From Glandiceps talaboti (lineage: Eukaryota; Hemichordata; Enteropneusta; Spengelidae): a stretch of 55,000 nt of DNA. The notes beneath the pieces are model-generated. The model did not search any database and was not told the DNA's origin. It saw only the letters and a program-made list of their open reading frames with translations. Numbering within the stretch: the first letter of the stretch is position 1; every line of letters begins with the position of its first letter. Of this stretch, positions 20,193 to 55,000 are shown one piece after another. The DNA lies in contig NC_135570.1 in assembly GCF_964340395.1 (NCBI RefSeq), positions 11,172,822 to 11,227,821 on the forward strand. Reading direction: 5' to 3'. Made by a program: the position numbers and the translations under genes.

Positions 20193-22547
20193 AACGTCGA
20201 TAACAGTAAATATGTCTCTATAACGGTATATCTAGAATAACTTTGTACTACGGAAACATACTTGAACTCTAACGATGTTGTAAGCATTATGCAATGTAGA
20301 ATCTGCACGATATATATACTGCACAATTTGGAATGATAATAGCATTAAAATTTTCACAATCGAGAAAAAAACAGATGTTGAAACGGGGGGGGGGGGCGTT
20401 TCACGAATCATTAAAATGAGAAAATTTGCTTGATCTAGCAATGTAAACTCTCGATTAATGATTCGAATCACCGTCAGTACAATGCACAAACCGATCAAAA
20501 GATATCCATGTATTGAAGTTGGACTAAGACACTCGTTATTGACATTTAAGACAAGTATTCAAGGTAGTGCCTCCCTTAAAGATGGGGCCAAAAAAATCAC
20601 TCATACCTTTAGCTGAAATAAATGATATGTTAGAAACAAATATAAGAGGTTGTTTTCTTTCTTTTTTTAAGGAAGCGATTTAGAACATCAAACCTTTAGC
20701 TGTAGTTTGGATTTCTTGACTCAGAGATGATATGAAGGTGCTCAGTGCACTCGTCGATGGTGATGGACTGCTAGATGGCAACGACGTTGATGACACAGTT
20801 ATGTTTAAGATCACGTGGAGATATTGCTGTGGGGTAGTATTCGTTGCATTTACACCGTTGTCAGATGTCATTTTGGTCGTATTCCCGACAAATAAGGATG
20901 TGGGATTCCTCTTTGTCACACCTAGATTGTAAAAAAAAAATCATATTTGAGTAACCAGAAATCTTGATTCAATCAATCAGCTAGTCGGATACATTTATTA
21001 TAAATACCACTTACTTTTGAATTGTGTAGGTGGACATCCAACGAAAATTATTTGGGATCCATATTTAGCTTTTTGCCTTGTTAGTATTAATGCTCTTTCC
21101 CACGATTTGAAGTTATTTGTAGTAAAAATTATAACTGTACACTCTCTAACTGAGTGTTTTAAGGATGGTGAAAACTCAACTATTCGTGGTAATATATAAT
21201 TCAACAAGTCATTGAGAATGACATAGTCCCCGCTATAATTGGGTTTTAAGGAATTATCACTACTCTGATCACACAACAACATTTGTGAACCTAAAACAAA
21301 CATACTTAGATATGTTGTGTGTGCTTGTTGGACATGGAATATGCCTCCAACAATAAAGGATTGGTTGGGTATGGGGGATCATATCACGATGAAAATGGAG
21401 TCTGAGTTATGGCTTTAGACATGGAAAATTCACAAACAAAATGGCTACCAGGCAGCCATATTGGATCGTATCACAATGAAAATGGATATGCATATGTATG
21501 TCATAGAACACTGTCCTAATACCGACTTTGAATGAGATCTGTTCAAGCATGTCTGAGTTATGGCTTTGGACATGAAAATTCACAAACAAAATGGCTGCTA
21601 GGCGGCCATATTGGATCGTATCATGACAACAATGAATATGCACATGTATGTCATAGAACACTGTCCTAATACCAACTTTGAATGAGATCTGTTAAAGCAT
21701 GTCTGAGTTATGGCTTTAGACAGGGAAAATTCGCAAACAAAATGGTTGCTAGGCGGCCATATTGGATTGTATCATAAAACAAATTGACGTGCATATGTAT
21801 GCCATAGCATGTTGCCCCTGTACCAAGTTTGAAAAAAAATCGGTCCAGGCATCTCCAAGAAACGGCTGCGGACGGACGGACGGACGGACGGACGCACGGA
21901 CGGACAGACGGAACCCAATCCATAAGTCCCCGTTCCGTCCGCGGGGACTAACTAGTCGAGGATTTGCTGTAAAATAGATTTGCTGTTAAATCTACGTCTA
22001 CTAGACGGCAATCTGATTAAAATCTGATGTTAGAACGCCTTTCGCCCAGGAAAAAAACTCACGTAATAGACGCAATAACGATGGAATAAAGGTAAATAAA
22101 GGAAAACCAGCCGATCTAACATCAGATTTTAATCAGATTGACTAGACGGGTATGGACAGATAAATTTGATATGAATCAATGAAAAGCGTTCCCATTTGAT
22201 TAGCTCATAATAACTTTCCCCTTGGAAAGGAAATATTCTCAAAAATTATCCAAAATGAAAGGAAGCTAAGAACTAACTGATACAGTGTTAGTCAAAGGAC
22301 CACTTATAGATCAATTTCTCAAAAACATTGAAAACGACAAAACATCTATTAGTTACAGTTGTATAAGTTCAAATGCACACAATAATACACCCCTCCCCAA
22401 ATTTATTGTACGATACTCACCATTTTCGACTTCCAAATAGGAGAGCCCAATACCTATCCCGATCGATAGAGTAAATAATATAACACCATTGCGCAGAACT
22501 AACTTGCGACGTTGTTGAAAGTAATCTGCCGCCTTCTTATCACCCAT
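19116..22547 (-). CDS. type II transmembrane F-type lectin, whole gene (5 exons, 357 aa)
   Basis: Coding exons run 22421-22547, 21015-21290, 20694-20921, 19776-20000 and 19116-19333; phases join and give 357 residues. Residues 1-15 are basic and cytosolic, about 16-36 form one hydrophobic segment without a cleavable signal, and the rest should be outside the cell. Residues 43-134 are an unrecognised Cys-containing region, 135-210 a Ser/Thr/Pro stalk, and about 214-357 a fucolectin domain. The fucose-binding signature H-X26-R-X-D-X4-R is met exactly by H254, R281, D283 and R288, with CC at 284-285 and the C-terminal RRDYLTLCEVQV strand. Members of this family bind L-fucosylated glycans, often in innate immunity or self/non-self recognition; that role here is inferred. 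Confidence 0.88.
19776..20000 (-). CDS. F-type lectin exon 4 (residues 211-285)
   Basis: Acceptor TTTTGTAG, donor GTAAGT. Carries NVAVTGTAFQSS, DYAIDG, CSHTQ with ligand His254, WWRVDL, and TNRMDCC with R281 and D283: the N-terminal half of the fucolectin fold. Confidence 0.92.
20063..20108. repeat. compound (TGTC)n(TG)n microsatellite
   Basis: Simple repeat in lectin intron 3. Confidence 0.9.
20145..20191. repeat. (GA)n microsatellite
   Basis: About 23 GA units; purine/pyrimidine tract on one strand. Confidence 0.95.
20694..20921 (-). CDS. F-type lectin exon 3 (Ser/Thr stalk, residues 135-210)
   Basis: Acceptor CAATCTAG, donor GTTTGA (weak). Encodes several N-glycosylation sequons and a Ser/Thr/Pro-rich run SSSPSPSTSALS that looks like an O-glycosylated stalk. 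A possible 6-bp in-frame microexon lies downstream at 20607-20612. Confidence 0.75.
21015..21290 (-). CDS. F-type lectin exon 2 (residues 43-134)
   Basis: Acceptor TGTTTTAG, donor GTAAGT. Encodes 92 residues with three cysteines and one NYS sequon. I recognise no domain; it connects the membrane segment to the stalk. Inclusion rests on splice sites and matching phases. Confidence 0.7.
21405..21955 (+). mobile_element. tandem-repeat-bearing element with Helitron-like 3' end
   Basis: Three imperfect copies of a unit of about 150 bp (starts near 21405, 21552 and 21706; GAGTTATGGCTTTAGACA, then GGCCATATTGGAT) run into a (GGAC)n tract at 21873-21912. The right end is a hairpin (AGTCCCC 21925-21931 with GGGGACT 21943-21949) followed at once by AA, CTAG and T. 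A 3' hairpin followed by CTRR and T is the Helitron signature; the 5' end was not found. It lies in lectin intron 1. Confidence 0.45.
22009..22140. mobile_element. 132-bp MITE with 26-bp TIRs and 9-bp target duplication
   Basis: Perfect terminal inverted repeats 22009-22034 and 22115-22140 (outer end CAATCTGATTAAAATC). They are flanked by the exact 9-bp direct repeat ACTAGACGG at 22000-22008 and 22141-22149. A 9-bp duplication fits a Mutator-like (MULE) mobiliser. A related end lies at 31782-31803 in a WDFY3 intron. Confidence 0.8.
22421..22547 (-). CDS. F-type lectin exon 1 (start codon, membrane anchor)
   Basis: ATG at 22545-22547 has A at -3 and G at +4. Encodes a basic N-terminus (FQQRRK) and the hydrophobic anchor GVILFTLSIGIGIGLSYL. 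Donor GTGAGT. An upstream in-frame extension is open but starts in poorer context and looks like 5' UTR. Confidence 0.8.
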
Positions 22548-22717
22548 AGTGACAATTAACTTTGTGATCAACGGATATGGAATACCACAACCAGAGAAAC
22601 ATATATTGGGAGAGTTGTTTCTATCACGTCTATATATTCTGTAGTCACTAAAATACAATGCTATTTGTGTACGTATAACTATTTGTTATGTCCGCAGGGT
22701 GATTTGGCATATAAATG

Positions 22718-22799
22718 GGTTTCCCACATGAACACAACAGATTATTTGCAATTACTATAAAGTTACTGAAGCAAACCATCTGTTGTATTTGGGAAACCA
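22718..22799. repeat. short inverted repeat
   Basis: GGGTTTCCCACATGAACACA at the left pairs with ATCTGTTGTATTTGGGAAACC at the right over about 22 bp with a few mismatches. Possibly a small MITE. Confidence 0.5.
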
Positions 22800-22862
22800 T
22801 GTACATACAAAATACAATGTTATTGTAGTTATATTAGCACAAGTGACCTTCTAGGTGTGGCA

Positions 22863-22893
<31 letters not shown>
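22863..22893. repeat. (GT)n microsatellite
   Basis: About 15 GT units. Confidence 0.93.
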
Positions 22894-22895
<2 letters not shown>

Positions 22896-24056
22896 CAATT
22901 TAAAGTAAAAAACCACTGGACCGATTGCCATGATATTTGTTGGGTGTATTACCTTGGGTGTCTAGTTGGAAAATTGTTCAAATCAAAATGACCTTACCAC
23001 CGGTGTATGATTTGTGTACAAAAATTTGGTTTTTGGTAAAAAACAAGTTAAACTCAAAAACCTCTGGGCAGATTGGTCTGAAATTTGGTGGGAACATTCT
23101 TAGGGGTGTTTAGATTAAGAATTGTTCATAACATAATAATCCCATCAGTTATACGCAAATTAGATCTAAAATGTGCCTTTTTGGTCACAAATCTATAATT
23201 CCAAAACTACTGAGCAGATTGGGCTGGTTCAATATACCTCAGGCTAATTATAAACATATCTAATTTAAAGGAGCTGTATGTGCCTCTGACATCGCGTTTT
23301 ACACAAAAGTACTTTTTTATTCAATTCTTAACTCAAAACAGTTGTTGTTTATGAACTGAAAGTACTTTCATACCCTACTGTTTCATCAAATCTCCCAATT
23401 TGTCTAAACCAGGCATTGGACAGGGTACCTGTCACACACCAATGTTTATCACTTTGTCTAAATCACTGAATGTTTTGTCTCGATTTGTCTAAACCAGCCT
23501 TTGAGACAGGAATGATTTTCTGACCTGAATGTTTCACAAAGTCTAAATTTGTATCAACTACTCGGGATCAAGATAGTATATCACAGTTAGGTGAGGTAAA
23601 GCTTGAACACGAAGCCTACGCCTGTAATCCAGAATACAAGATGAGAACAAGTGCATATGTGTCTTCACCATAATGCCAATGTTGGATATATCTCATTAAA
23701 GGCATTTGTAAAACTTAACAAATATGTGGCATTGGGACTGCTTCTATCAGAGTATTTACTCATCTGTTAGGTCTGAAATACTTGGTGTAGAATTTTCAAT
23801 CATTTGGACAGCAGTAAGTGAAATATAAACATGAACTTTGAATGGGCTTAATCTTGATGTTACATGTAATATTTGATACAAGTTAAAGTCACTGTCAACA
23901 CTCACACAAAAGACATACTATGTAATGCATTTGCTTACACATATTTGTGATACAATGAGATGACAAAGATGCCCATAGAAATAACAAACAGGTACAACTG
24001 ATTGTAAGTATACACTTCTGTAGCAATTTTATTTAGCTTGATGCCTCTTGCTACAT

Positions 24057-24119
24057 ATAGGTCCTCTCTCAAATAGGATAATGACATATAGGTCCTCTCT
24101 CAAATAGGATAATGACAAT
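24057..24119. repeat. 31-bp direct duplication
   Basis: Two adjacent identical copies of a block beginning TATAGGTCCTCTCTCAAATA. Confidence 0.9.
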
Positions 24120-24494
24120 ACATCACATTTACCATGGATTTGAACATCTTCAACTCTTGATGTTCATTACTGAAAAAAATAAAGATATTGCACTGGACAA
24201 ACAACGTCAATAATTGTGTTGGCTACTACAGCTACATAATATTGCGAAATCTGTGACAACATTACTGTTCCCCATGATTATATTTAAATTCCTTTGCATA
24301 TATGACATATACATATTCTTTGTGGCCTTGTACAGATTACTTCACGAAAGAGTTGTGGTCAGTAGTGGAAACTGATTCAATATCCACATCTAGACTCTCT
24401 TTCCAGCTGTCAAAATATTTGCAAACAGTGATTGTTTAATTTACCACTAAGGAGAACAAAAATGACAGTCATATTACTTGCTTGATAAAAAATA

Positions 24495-24753
24495 ACTGGC
24501 TGATGTAACATAAATTTGGCTAATATAACATAAAGTTGCCTGACATATTGTAAACATGGCTGAAATATAACATGAAGTTGGCTGATGTAATGTAAACTTG
24601 CCTGACATAACATAAACTTTGCTGACATAAACATGAACTTGGCTGATGTAACATAACCCTTGCCGGACACAACAAAAACTTGGCTGATGATGAAACATAA
24701 ACTTGGCTGACATAACATAAACTCGACTGATGTAACATAAACTTGGCTGATAT
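24495..24753. repeat. about 20-bp minisatellite
   Basis: Roughly 13 degenerate copies of CTTGGCTGATGTAACATAAA. Overlapping minus-strand frames rich in Ser-Gln-Val-Tyr are a by-product. Confidence 0.9.
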
Positions 24754-26884
24754 GAAGAGCTTAAATTATGCATTTCCTATGGATTAGTCCAGATGAAAAT
24801 AAGCACTTCTCTGTACTAATTCCAACACCACGTTTTCTATTATCTGTACATTATACAATGAAAGTTCACAGAGCCAAATCTACAGAATCAATGTCAAATA
24901 ATACATTGACTATTTCATGACTGCCTTCTACAAGGTAATATAGGGGTCAACAACATAATGACAACAGCAAACTATGTTTCCTTACTAAACCTTTTAAAAT
25001 ACTATGGTTATAACAAATGACCCTCATATATATGGAAACGTTCAAGTTGTTCTTATCTAACTATTCTACACATCACCTCCCTAAAAGAGAACTCACAGAC
25101 TTATCTAAGGGAACTATGTCATTCTCAGCCCTTAAGATATGTCTGCTTGTAAGCGTTCCCATGCATGAAAACTGATACACTGCTAGTCACCCCACCCCCA
25201 CCCGATAGACTCCTAAATGACTTTCTGGATTATACATTTATTGACTATGTTTGTAGTCACGTGCATAAGACTGACTGCTTCAAAGGGTAAATTTATGGCA
25301 ATGACAGGCATTTTCATTACACTAGTAACAGAAGAGTTCTTGTTTCAAAACTACTCGCTATCACTGGAGTACTATAGCCTACGAGTAACATAAATCAGAC
25401 ACAAGTTAATGTAAAATTATGGATTGTAAAGTGCACTACATCATTACTATCAACACCCTGTAACATTTTAACTGTTTCTTGAAACACCACAATAAAGTGG
25501 ACCTTCAACTCATTATCTATGCAATGCATGACACATCTACATTCCAGTGTACTTAAATCACGGATTGACGTCATCACAAAATTCATTACAGTATTGCTAA
25601 AAAAACATCCAGCAACCAGAGGTATTTTGAACATAAATCTAACATTTACACCATGATAACGACATAAGCATCCTTCTCACATGAACACAATTATTGTTCA
25701 TGAGTTTTGAATATATACATTTTGACCAATCATCCACTGTCCTACTATATCATTGGGATGACAGTATTCTTAGTTACTATGGAAATAATTATAAATTGAT
25801 GAAGACAGTACTCTGGGTTACCATGGAAATAATTTCAAGTATTTACGTATCAACTATATGTTATGACATTGAACTTTGTCATCAAGACAAAACCTAAATT
25901 ACAATTTCAATATTATGTAAATATCTACTGTACACCCTTTTTTATAGTTTCTCCAGTTTTAAGAAAGTAACATCATCATGTTCATCATTAATTCATTCAC
26001 GATGAAACATCCATTGCTTGCTGGCAGTTAGTGTGTCTATTTTTGGGTTGACATCTGCACGAAATTGTCTTCACTGGCCACAGGCAAAGTCTATTCATTT
26101 AAGCTTAAGCATTACACCAAATTTTTGTATGAGATATGACTTCCGACTGACATGTTGCGAACTATGAAGGCATAAGTTACAAGAAATAACTTGTTACTTC
26201 GCATTGTGTGCCAAGTCCAAGTTCTGCTCTTCATAGAAATTACAATTGCAATGCTGTCAATATGAAGCAACAACAGCCTTGAAATTTATTGTAAACTAAT
26301 ACATGCAGTAATAGACCTTACATCAGCATGCATGGGTAAAGTCATATGTTCTCACAATAAATAGAACTACCTACTGTGGACTGTACACCATGAATTGACT
26401 TTCTAATAGTGCCAATCAAAGTAAAATTCTACACATATACAAGTTATATTTGCCACTTTTTTGGCACACCACTTGTGAAACATTTCAAAATTCTCTAAAC
26501 ACCATCTGATGACTTGTAACATATTGGCCTGATTATCTGTACACAAATGTGAATCGTCAAATGCATATGAAATATGACTGCTTCCCTCGGAATGAAATAG
26601 ATTACAAATTACACAAAAGAAAACAAGAACACAGCCAGCTGTGATTTAGTAATTCAAAAAAGAAAAAATAATTCAAAATATATTTGAAAATTAGCTACAT
26701 ACACTAGTCATATACATATATTTATATAAAGTATATCAATTTGATGAACAAGTCCCACGGAGTAGAATGTAACTGAGCTGGCAAATTATTTATCTAACAT
26801 ACAAGTGTGGGTCATTGTTACTGTTATGTCATTGTCTGATGACATGGCAATCAACCACTGAGAGCAAACAATGTAACAAACTTA

Positions 26885-27053
26885 ATTACATTCAGTACTA
26901 AACCCTGGGTATATTAATTGCATTCAGTACTAAACCCTAGGTATATGCAGTTGCATTCAGTACTAAACCCTAGGTATATGTAGTTCCATTCAGCACTAAA
27001 CCCTAGGTATATTAATTGCATTCAGTACTAAACCCTAGGTATGTGTAGTTGCA
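26885..27053. repeat. 33-bp minisatellite, five units
   Basis: Five copies of TTGCATTCAGTACTAAACCC followed by TAGGTATAT and a variable spacer. Confidence 0.9.
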
Positions 27054-27314
27054 CTCTCTGTGACTGATTCTTAGCATTTCTTAGCATTCCAAACACAAGT
27101 CTACGCAAGTGCTTGTTCAATTATTAATCTTATAAGTAAACATGAAGTATTACATAATTACAGATTGCTCAGTCCTAAAACCAAAGTATACGGCAACAAC
27201 CTGTAAATTAAGTTGTTGTATCTTGTAGTTTCACTGCTATTGTACAAATAGTGTGAGAGAACTGGTATATTACTGACGAATAAACGACTGGACAGATACA
27301 ATCCATTGTAATAA

Positions 27315-27353
27315 CCCCCTCCCCTTAGGCTGTGCCTGAGAAGGGTGAGGGGG
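27315..27353. other. GC-rich hairpin
   Basis: CCCCCTCCCCTTAGGC pairs with GCCTGAGAAGGGTGAGGGGG across a 3-nt loop, with small mismatches. It stands out in AT-rich flanks and could lie in the WDFY3 3' UTR. Confidence 0.5.
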
Positions 27354-27926
27354 CTAATTAGCACAATGCAAGTTTATTATATATATTACAGTGAATGTAA
27401 ACATCTCGGTCACAAAACCATATACACCACTGTCTGACTCACATGTTATAATGCCATTTAATCACCATCAATTATATTTGCTTAATATGTAAGCTGACAG
27501 AATCTTGCACAAAAGTGTAACTCACAATGAACATGTTACTAGTATTTCTAGTACTCAATATATTTCTTATTTCTAGCATTTAAATACACTCTGTACTTCT
27601 TTCATTACTAACAACACAGATTTCAGCTCCTCTCACTTGTGGCAATAACGCGCCAAATTTCATTAAAATTAATGATTAATAATCAACAATCATAAATCTT
27701 TTTTAATATCATTCAATTCAGATACCAGAAACATATATTTTCATTGCAATTTGTAAATAAATCTTCCCCATCCTGCCTTCTCGGATTGCCAAGTGTTCCT
27801 TCCTGCCTCAGCCCTGTTATCCAGAATGAGAATATTAATCTCTGTTTACATTTTTAATAGACAATGTTGCTCTCCTGATAGTGTTTGTAGATGTACAATA
27901 TACAGACCAAATAGTAGAAGCAGGTA

Positions 27927-27932
27927 TTTATT
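27927..27932 (-). terminator. possible WDFY3 polyadenylation signal
   Basis: AATAAA on the minus strand 767 bp past the stop codon. Others follow at 27373-27378 and 26285-26290, so the true site is undecided. Confidence 0.25.
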
Positions 27933-28698
27933 ATATCTGACGTGAATTCTGTGTAAATAAAACAAAGATAAATTTTAATACTGATAAAAAACAACTGGAA
28001 ATAAATAGAACTAGATAAATTATCAACTGAAATTCAGGAAGCTATGTAATTACAGAATAGCAAATAGTTGATTGAGTGCCGTGCCTTTCTAAAATCATTG
28101 GCACTATTCAGAAAACATGCTTTGGTAGAGATAGGTAGTACATACACAACAAAGTTACATACTACCGTGGGAAGCTAGCATAAAACTGAAGGTCTGAGAC
28201 TCTCCAGTATATGTAATATTCATGTTTCATTTCTTGTACATAATGCGTACAAGTCAAAACTTCTAATTAAATATCATCTTTGCGAGGTTTAGGGGTGGGG
28301 GTGGGTGTGTGGCGTAACCCAATTTTTTCCCCTTATTGAATGTAAATGGTAGAGTCCCTTGAAAAAGCCAAATAAGCCCCCCCCCCCTCACCCTCACCCT
28401 CCCATTTCACTTGCCATAATATTGGTCACATCTCCACAAATACAACAGAAGGACAGATTCTGAACTATGCACTTTACAGGGCACATTACCATTTCAGCAT
28501 TGAAAGTCTATATTATCAAAAAAGTCTTGAAACAGACTGAAAATTCCAATTTGCTTCAAATGGACAGGATGCCACTTGAAAGTGTCGGCTGTCTTCAGTT
28601 GCTAGTCTGACTTATAACACCCTGTTTCTTGTAATATTGTGGAGTGCAAAGTGGAGTACTGGCAGTTCTGTATACAACATCTATGACTTCATACAACT

Positions 28699-54821
<26,123 letters not shown>

Positions 54822-54896
54822 CTACAACAATAAAAATATTGATAAGTTTATTAGTCGATACTGTAGTCTAGAGGCTATCCATTGGTTTTGAATCTT

Positions 54897-55000
54897 AAAA
54901 GGGGAATAATTATTCATGGTTGAACAATGAATATTCATGACTCCTAAGTGCTTATTCCAAACTTTTCTTTGCTAGGGCCATTGCATCATGGGAGTCATGG
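54897..55000. mobile_element. TTAA-family MITE, cut by window end
   Basis: TTAAAAGGGGAATAATTATT start, then a block inverse to 40308-40350, then CCATTGCATCATGGG, which is inverse to 18148-18162. Confidence 0.5.

Larger units (their letters stand above)
22548..28698. other. region between lectin and WDFY3; no coding exon seen
   Basis: About 6.1 kb with no recognisable exon. It includes the lectin 5' flank, a (GT)n tract, several tandem repeats, a GC-rich hairpin and probably the 3' UTR of WDFY3, whose length I cannot set. Degenerate repeats of an ACTGGACCGATTGCCATGA-like block recur near 22915, 23060 and 23205. Confidence 0.55.

Noticed and set aside
24410-24773. Three overlapping minus-strand frames of 72-102 codons rich in Tyr, Ser, Gln and Val
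   Set aside because: Same low-complexity peptide in each frame, caused by the 20-bp tandem repeat.

Overview
This is a eukaryotic, metazoan nuclear window: AT-rich, intron-rich, full of microsatellites, minisatellites and short inverted-repeat transposons. Three protein-coding genes can be reconstructed by splicing; every junction used has GT/AG sites and all reading-frame phases close. An F-type lectin, an amine/peptide-type rhodopsin-family receptor and a WDFY3 (Alfy) orthologue together suggest a marine invertebrate, perhaps a lancelet or an acorn worm. I cannot fix the phylum from sequence alone and a lophotrochozoan is not excluded.

Layout. 1-8.3 kb: no recognisable host gene. It holds a large inverted repeat (604-853 against 3079-3419), a 67-bp minisatellite (3451-4043) and the decayed C-terminus of a non-LTR reverse transcriptase. 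8.4-17.4 kb (+): a four-exon class A GPCR of 393 residues, closest by motif to tachykinin/leucokinin/GPR83-like neuropeptide receptors. Its 6.1-kb first intron carries a 2.2-kb, roughly 28-bp minisatellite. 19.1-22.5 kb (-): a five-exon gene for a 357-residue type II membrane protein with a C-terminal F-type lectin domain and an exact fucose-binding signature. 22.5-28.7 kb: no coding exon seen; tandem repeats and possibly a long WDFY3 3' UTR. 28.7 kb to beyond the right edge (-): 28 consecutive coding exons for the last 1,493 residues of a WDFY3 orthologue: conserved pre-PH region, PH-like domain, BEACH, WD40 repeats, acidic linker with a candidate LIR motif, and FYVE. The 5' part of this gene lies past base 55000.

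The most unusual features are: a 7.7-kb satellite of about 79-bp monomers inside one WDFY3 intron, with a recognisable internal higher-order duplication; a triplicated 3' splice site (exact 40-bp steps) at a BEACH-domain exon; transposon ends lying within a few bases of two WDFY3 splice donors; a MITE with perfect ends and a 9-bp target duplication; and a possible Helitron-like 3' terminus. The three genes show no sign of a shared pathway. WDFY3 is a cytosolic selective-autophagy scaffold, the lectin is probably a surface glycan receptor and the GPCR is probably a neuropeptide sensor, so I regard their proximity as incidental.
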